From JAIVJN01 sp036732565 (GTDB lineage Bacteria; Acidobacteriota; Vicinamibacteria; Vicinamibacterales; UBA2999): a DNA stretch of 17,506 nucleotides. Under the pieces are notes generated by a model. That model had not been told where the DNA came from. It saw only the letters and a program-made list of their open reading frames with translations, and did not search any database. Each line of letters begins with the position of its first letter. Position 1 is the stretch's first letter. Shown here piece after piece: positions 14,696 to 17,506 of this stretch. Both the position numbers and the translations under genes were made by a program. The stretch is taken from contig DAINCF010000087.1 of assembly GCA_036732565.1 (NCBI GenBank), positions 1 through 17,506 on the forward strand, in the 5' to 3' direction.

Positions 14696-14761
14696 GCTCC
14701 GCGCAACACATCGCGCTAGATGAGACTGGTCCCACCAGTTGACTTGTCGGGAGGTGACATC

Positions 14762-17455
14762 GTGGCTTGTCGGAGTGTCGTCGTGTTCCTGCTCGTTCTG
14801 TCCTTGCTTCTCCTTCCCCGGTGGAGCGCGATTCCCGCCGCACACGCCCAGACGACGACCGCGACCGCACAAGGCACGATTCTGGACACGAGCGGCGCGC
14901 TCGTGCCCGGCGCGACGGTCACGCTGCGATCGGAGTCCACCGGCTTCGTTCGCAGCGCAGTATCGGATGTGCGCGGCAGCTACTCGCTTCCGTTCGTCCC
15001 TGCCGGCACCTACACGTTGACCGTTTCGCTCCAGGGCTTCAAGACATCGACGCACCCGAATCTGCGCTTCGAGATCGGTCAGGAACTGACCATCGACACG
15101 GTGCTGGAAGCTGCCGCCGTGACCGAAGACGTCACGGTCGTGGGCGCGGCGCCGATCGTGCAGACCACCCGGAGCACGCTCGACACGGTGATCAGCCGAG
15201 AGCAGCTCGACAACCTGCCGCTGAACGGCCGTCAGGCTGCGTCGCTGGCCGTGCTCGCGCCCGGCGTCATGTCTACCGGCCGCTTGCTCGATCCTGCCAG
15301 CCAGTCTGGCCAGCCCCGCGGCAGCGGCGAGTACATCGTCGACGGCGTGACCAACGAGATCGCGATCAACAACGGCGCCCGCTCGGGCGCGCCACCGGAC
15401 GCCATCCAGGAGTTCCAGGTGCTGACGACGCAGTATCAAGCCGAGTTCGGCAGCGCCCTGGGGATCATCCTGAACACCATCACGCGCTCCGGCACCAACG
15501 AGCTCCGCGCCCGCGGCTTCTACTTCCACCGCGATGAAGGCCTCGACGCGCGCAACGCGTTCGCCACGACGCAGGCGTCGTTCGAGCAGAAACAGGGTGG
15601 CGGCTGGGTTGGCGGTCCTTTCGTCAAGGACCGTACGCACTACTTCGTTTCGTACGAGACCACGCGCCGCCAGACGATCGCGACGGTAACAGGCCCTGTG
15701 GACCCGGGCGACTACGAGGTGCCAACGACAAACCATCAGTGGCTGGCCAAGGTCACGCACCAGCTCACGCCCGCGCATCTGCTGACGGCGCGGGTGCTGG
15801 TGGATCGGCCGGTCCAGAAGAATCTCGGCGTCGGCGGTCTGAGCCCGCCCGAGCTCGGCGTCACCTTCACGCAGCGCGACGCCTCGTCGGTCATCAGTGT
15901 GGCCAGCATCCTGTCGCCGCGTGCGCTGAACGAAGTGCGCGTCCAGTACGCGGACACCTTGAGCGATCAGACAACGCGGAACCCGGATGTCTTCACCGTC
16001 TCGCGGCCCTCGTCGACGCGCGGGAAGTTCCCGGACGTGCCGCAGCGCATCCCCGAGCGCCGCATCCAGGTCGTCGACAACTTCACGCTGGACGCGGGCA
16101 GCCATCGGCTCAAGTTCGGGGTGGACGCGACGCACGTCACCGAAGATGGCTTCTTCATGGGCAGCCGGCCCGGCGTGTTCTCGTTCTCCACCGACGAGCC
16201 GTTCGACCCGGCCAACCCATCGACCTACCCGTTTCGGTTCCAGACCATCGAAGGCGACCCGAACTTCCGGTGGATCGTGAGCAGTGCTGCAGCGTTCGCG
16301 CAAGACTCCTGGCGCCTGCCGCGCAATCTGACCCTGAACGTCGGCGTGCGTTTCGATACCCACGACGTGACGGGCATGTCGCTCGAGGCGATCAACTTCG
16401 CGCCGCGCCTCGGTGTCGCCTGGGATCCGTTCGGCACGCACAAGACCGTCGTGCGTGGCGGATTCGGCGTCTTCTACAACAACGTGATGACGAACACGTC
16501 GCTTTACGCAGACTACAACGCCCGGCAGCGGCAGATCGTGATTCAGAATCCGGGCTATCCCGACCCCTACGCGGGCGGCACGACCGTTCCGCAGGTCGAG
16601 AACACCTACATCGAGCTGCCTGACCAGCCGATGCCGCGGTCGTACAACACGACCATCGGCGTTCAGCGCGAGCTGCGGCCCGGGCTGGCGCTCAGCGCGG
16701 ACTACGTCAACGCCAAGGGCCGCAACCTGCTCCGCCTGGTCGAGACCAACCCGGTGCTGCCCGACACGCTGCAGCGCCTCAATCCATCGATCGGTTTCGT
16801 GCGGGCCATCGAAGCGTCCGGCTTCGGCAACTACCACGCGCTGCTGGTGTCGGCGTCGAACCGCTTCGGGCCCTTCGGCACGGCCGGACTCGCCTACACG
16901 CTGTCGACGGCGAAAACGACCACCGAGAACGAGTTCTCGTACATCGCGCAGAGCGATGTCGATCAGAACGACTCGTACGGGTACAGCAACCTCGATCGCC
17001 GTCATCGGTTCGTGTTGAACGGGACGGTGCGACTGCCGTGGGATCTGCAGTTCGCCGCGCTGTTGCAGGGGGAGACCGGCACGCCGTTCAACATCGGCCT
17101 TGGGCGCGACGTCAATCGCAATCTCGTCGGCGACCGTCCCGATCTCGCGCCCGGCGCTCGGGTTGGCACCGACGACATGCGCAATCGATCGAGCTTTCTC
17201 GATCCCGGCACGCGCAGCGGCAACCTGCCGCGCAATGCCGGTCGCGACACCGGCTTCTGGCGGCTCGACGCGCGGGTCGCGAAGCGCTTCCCGCTGGGGC
17301 GGGCGCGTCTGGAGGTGCTGGCGGAGGCGTTCAACATCGACAACCACGTGACCTACGGCGCCCCCGTGGCCAACCTGGCGTCGTCGCTCTTCGGCCGGTC
17401 GGTGTCCGCCGCCGACGCGCGGCAGGTGCAGTTGGGTATCCGCGTCGATTTCTAG
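14762..17455 (+). CDS. TonB-dependent receptor, Oar-like, with carboxypeptidase-regulatory domain
   Basis: An outer-membrane receptor of about 897 residues. The start GTG was chosen because GGGAGG lies 7 nt upstream and it gives a clean signal peptide (ending AHAQ near residues 27-30); an ATG at 14720 in the same frame lacks this. A CarboxypepD_reg domain follows at about 35-112 (GTILDTSGALVPGATVTL, then GSYSLPFVPAGTYTLTV). The plug lies at about 125-260 (VTVVGAAPIV, LDNLPLNGRQ, EYIVDGVTNE, IQEFQVLTTQYQAEFG). The remaining ~630 residues form the beta-barrel, with repeated aromatic strand ends and a C-terminal Phe (VQLGIRVDF) recognised by the BAM complex. Such receptors are abundant in Acidobacteriota and take up large substrates such as oligosaccharides or peptides with energy from TonB-ExbBD. 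No SusD partner is adjacent. The substrate is unknown. It ends 19 nt before repeat copy 3. Confidence 0.94.
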   Translation: MACRSVVVFLLVLSLLLLPRWSAIPAAHAQTTTATAQGTILDTSGALVPGATVTLRSESTGFVRSAVSDVRGSYSLPFVPAGTYTLTVSLQGFKTSTHPNLRFEIGQELTIDTVLEAAAVTEDVTVVGAAPIVQTTRSTLDTVISREQLDNLPLNGRQAASLAVLAPGVMSTGRLLDPASQSGQPRGSGEYIVDGVTNEIAINNGARSGAPPDAIQEFQVLTTQYQAEFGSALGIILNTITRSGTNELRARGFYFHRDEGLDARNAFATTQASFEQKQGGGWVGGPFVKDRTHYFVSYETTRRQTIATVTGPVDPGDYEVPTTNHQWLAKVTHQLTPAHLLTARVLVDRPVQKNLGVGGLSPPELGVTFTQRDASSVISVASILSPRALNEVRVQYADTLSDQTTRNPDVFTVSRPSSTRGKFPDVPQRIPERRIQVVDNFTLDAGSHRLKFGVDATHVTEDGFFMGSRPGVFSFSTDEPFDPANPSTYPFRFQTIEGDPNFRWIVSSAAAFAQDSWRLPRNLTLNVGVRFDTHDVTGMSLEAINFAPRLGVAWDPFGTHKTVVRGGFGVFYNNVMTNTSLYADYNARQRQIVIQNPGYPDPYAGGTTVPQVENTYIELPDQPMPRSYNTTIGVQRELRPGLALSADYVNAKGRNLLRLVETNPVLPDTLQRLNPSIGFVRAIEASGFGNYHALLVSASNRFGPFGTAGLAYTLSTAKTTTENEFSYIAQSDVDQNDSYGYSNLDRRHRFVLNGTVRLPWDLQFAALLQGETGTPFNIGLGRDVNRNLVGDRPDLAPGARVGTDDMRNRSSFLDPGTRSGNLPRNAGRDTGFWRLDARVAKRFPLGRARLEVLAEAFNIDNHVTYGAPVANLASSLFGRSVSAADARQVQLGIRVDF

Positions 17456-17459
17456 CTTA

Positions 17460-17506
17460 GAGCGCGTTACAACTCGTGGGGCCGGCTTTAGCCGGCCCTC
17501 AGGTCC
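17460..17506 (+). repeat. Composite palindromic repeat, copy 3, cut by the window end
   Basis: From 17475 the sequence reads CGTGGGGCCGGCTTTAGCCG and continues GCCCTCAGGTCC to the window edge. This is the reverse complement of copy 2 up to that point, except for one G fewer in the G run. The hairpin GGGCCGGCT-TT-AGCCGGCCC (17479-17498, first G shared with the stem) is intact, and the linker CTCAGG is present. The second hairpin and the closing stem arm lie outside. The left flank GAGCGCGTT (17460-17468) is identical to the left flank of copy 2 (5168-5176), and AACTCGTGGGG is shared with the other flank of copy 2. The stem begins 19 nt after the TonB receptor stop codon. Confidence 0.8.

Noticed and set aside
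14675..17347. Open frame of about 890 codons on the minus strand through the TonB receptor
   Set aside because: It is antisense to a clearly homologous receptor. Its translation is Arg/Val/Glu-rich without domains, which is the usual effect of high GC at third positions on the opposite strand.

Overview
The window is GC-rich bacterial chromosome. It most resembles an Acidobacteriota genome, probably from the Vicinamibacteria. The basis for this is an Oar-type TonB-dependent receptor with a carboxypeptidase-regulatory domain, several secreted hydrolases, a Tat-exported PLP enzyme, and hairpin-rich dispersed repeats whose chance translations (AGLQACLRP, VGAGFSRP) I remember from that phylum. 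This placement is inference, not a database result. No tRNA, rRNA, CRISPR array, transposase or complete prophage is visible.

Left part (1-5.1 kb), loosely packed accessory genes: the 3' end of an amidase; a four-helix membrane protein; a remnant of the C-terminus of a Gfo/Idh/MocA oxidoreductase; a solitary phage-tail/eCIS tube protein of the T4 gp19 type; a META/HslJ-like lipoprotein followed by an outer-membrane protein truncated by a palindromic repeat; a secreted HExxH protein of unknown family; and a secreted GH5-like glycoside hydrolase. Two of the listed genes are broken.

Middle part (5.2-10.3 kb), a probable membrane-lipid module of five genes on alternating strands: a PmtA-like SAM methyltransferase (-), a multi-helix protein with the His/Asn/Glu signature of Mpo1/DUF962 (+), a membrane-anchored class III aminotransferase related to glutamate-1-semialdehyde aminomutase (-), phosphatidylserine decarboxylase (+) and a GT4 glycosyltransferase of the lipid-glycosylating kind (-). 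Neighbours overlap at their 3' ends by 55 and 34 nt, and the two middle genes start only 15 nt apart. PS to PE (decarboxylase) and PE to methylated PE or PC (methyltransferase) is the obvious core. The aminotransferase and the Mpo1-like protein have no place in that standard route, so this is the best candidate for undescribed chemistry.

Right part (10.3-17.5 kb): glutaryl-CoA dehydrogenase (gcdH) is followed after 13 nt by a Tat-exported class V aminotransferase-fold enzyme. A convergent secreted esterase-type alpha/beta hydrolase comes next. It is divergent from a TonB-dependent receptor, with a good candidate promoter on each strand between them.

Three copies of a composite palindromic repeat (around 2.84-2.94, 5.17-5.26 and 17.46-17.51 kb, the last cut by the window edge) share one layout: terminal GTTGCGAA-like arms, an outer stem, and two hairpins joined by a CCTGAGG linker. 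Two of the copies lie 16-19 nt after a stop codon, in the same orientation relative to the gene.
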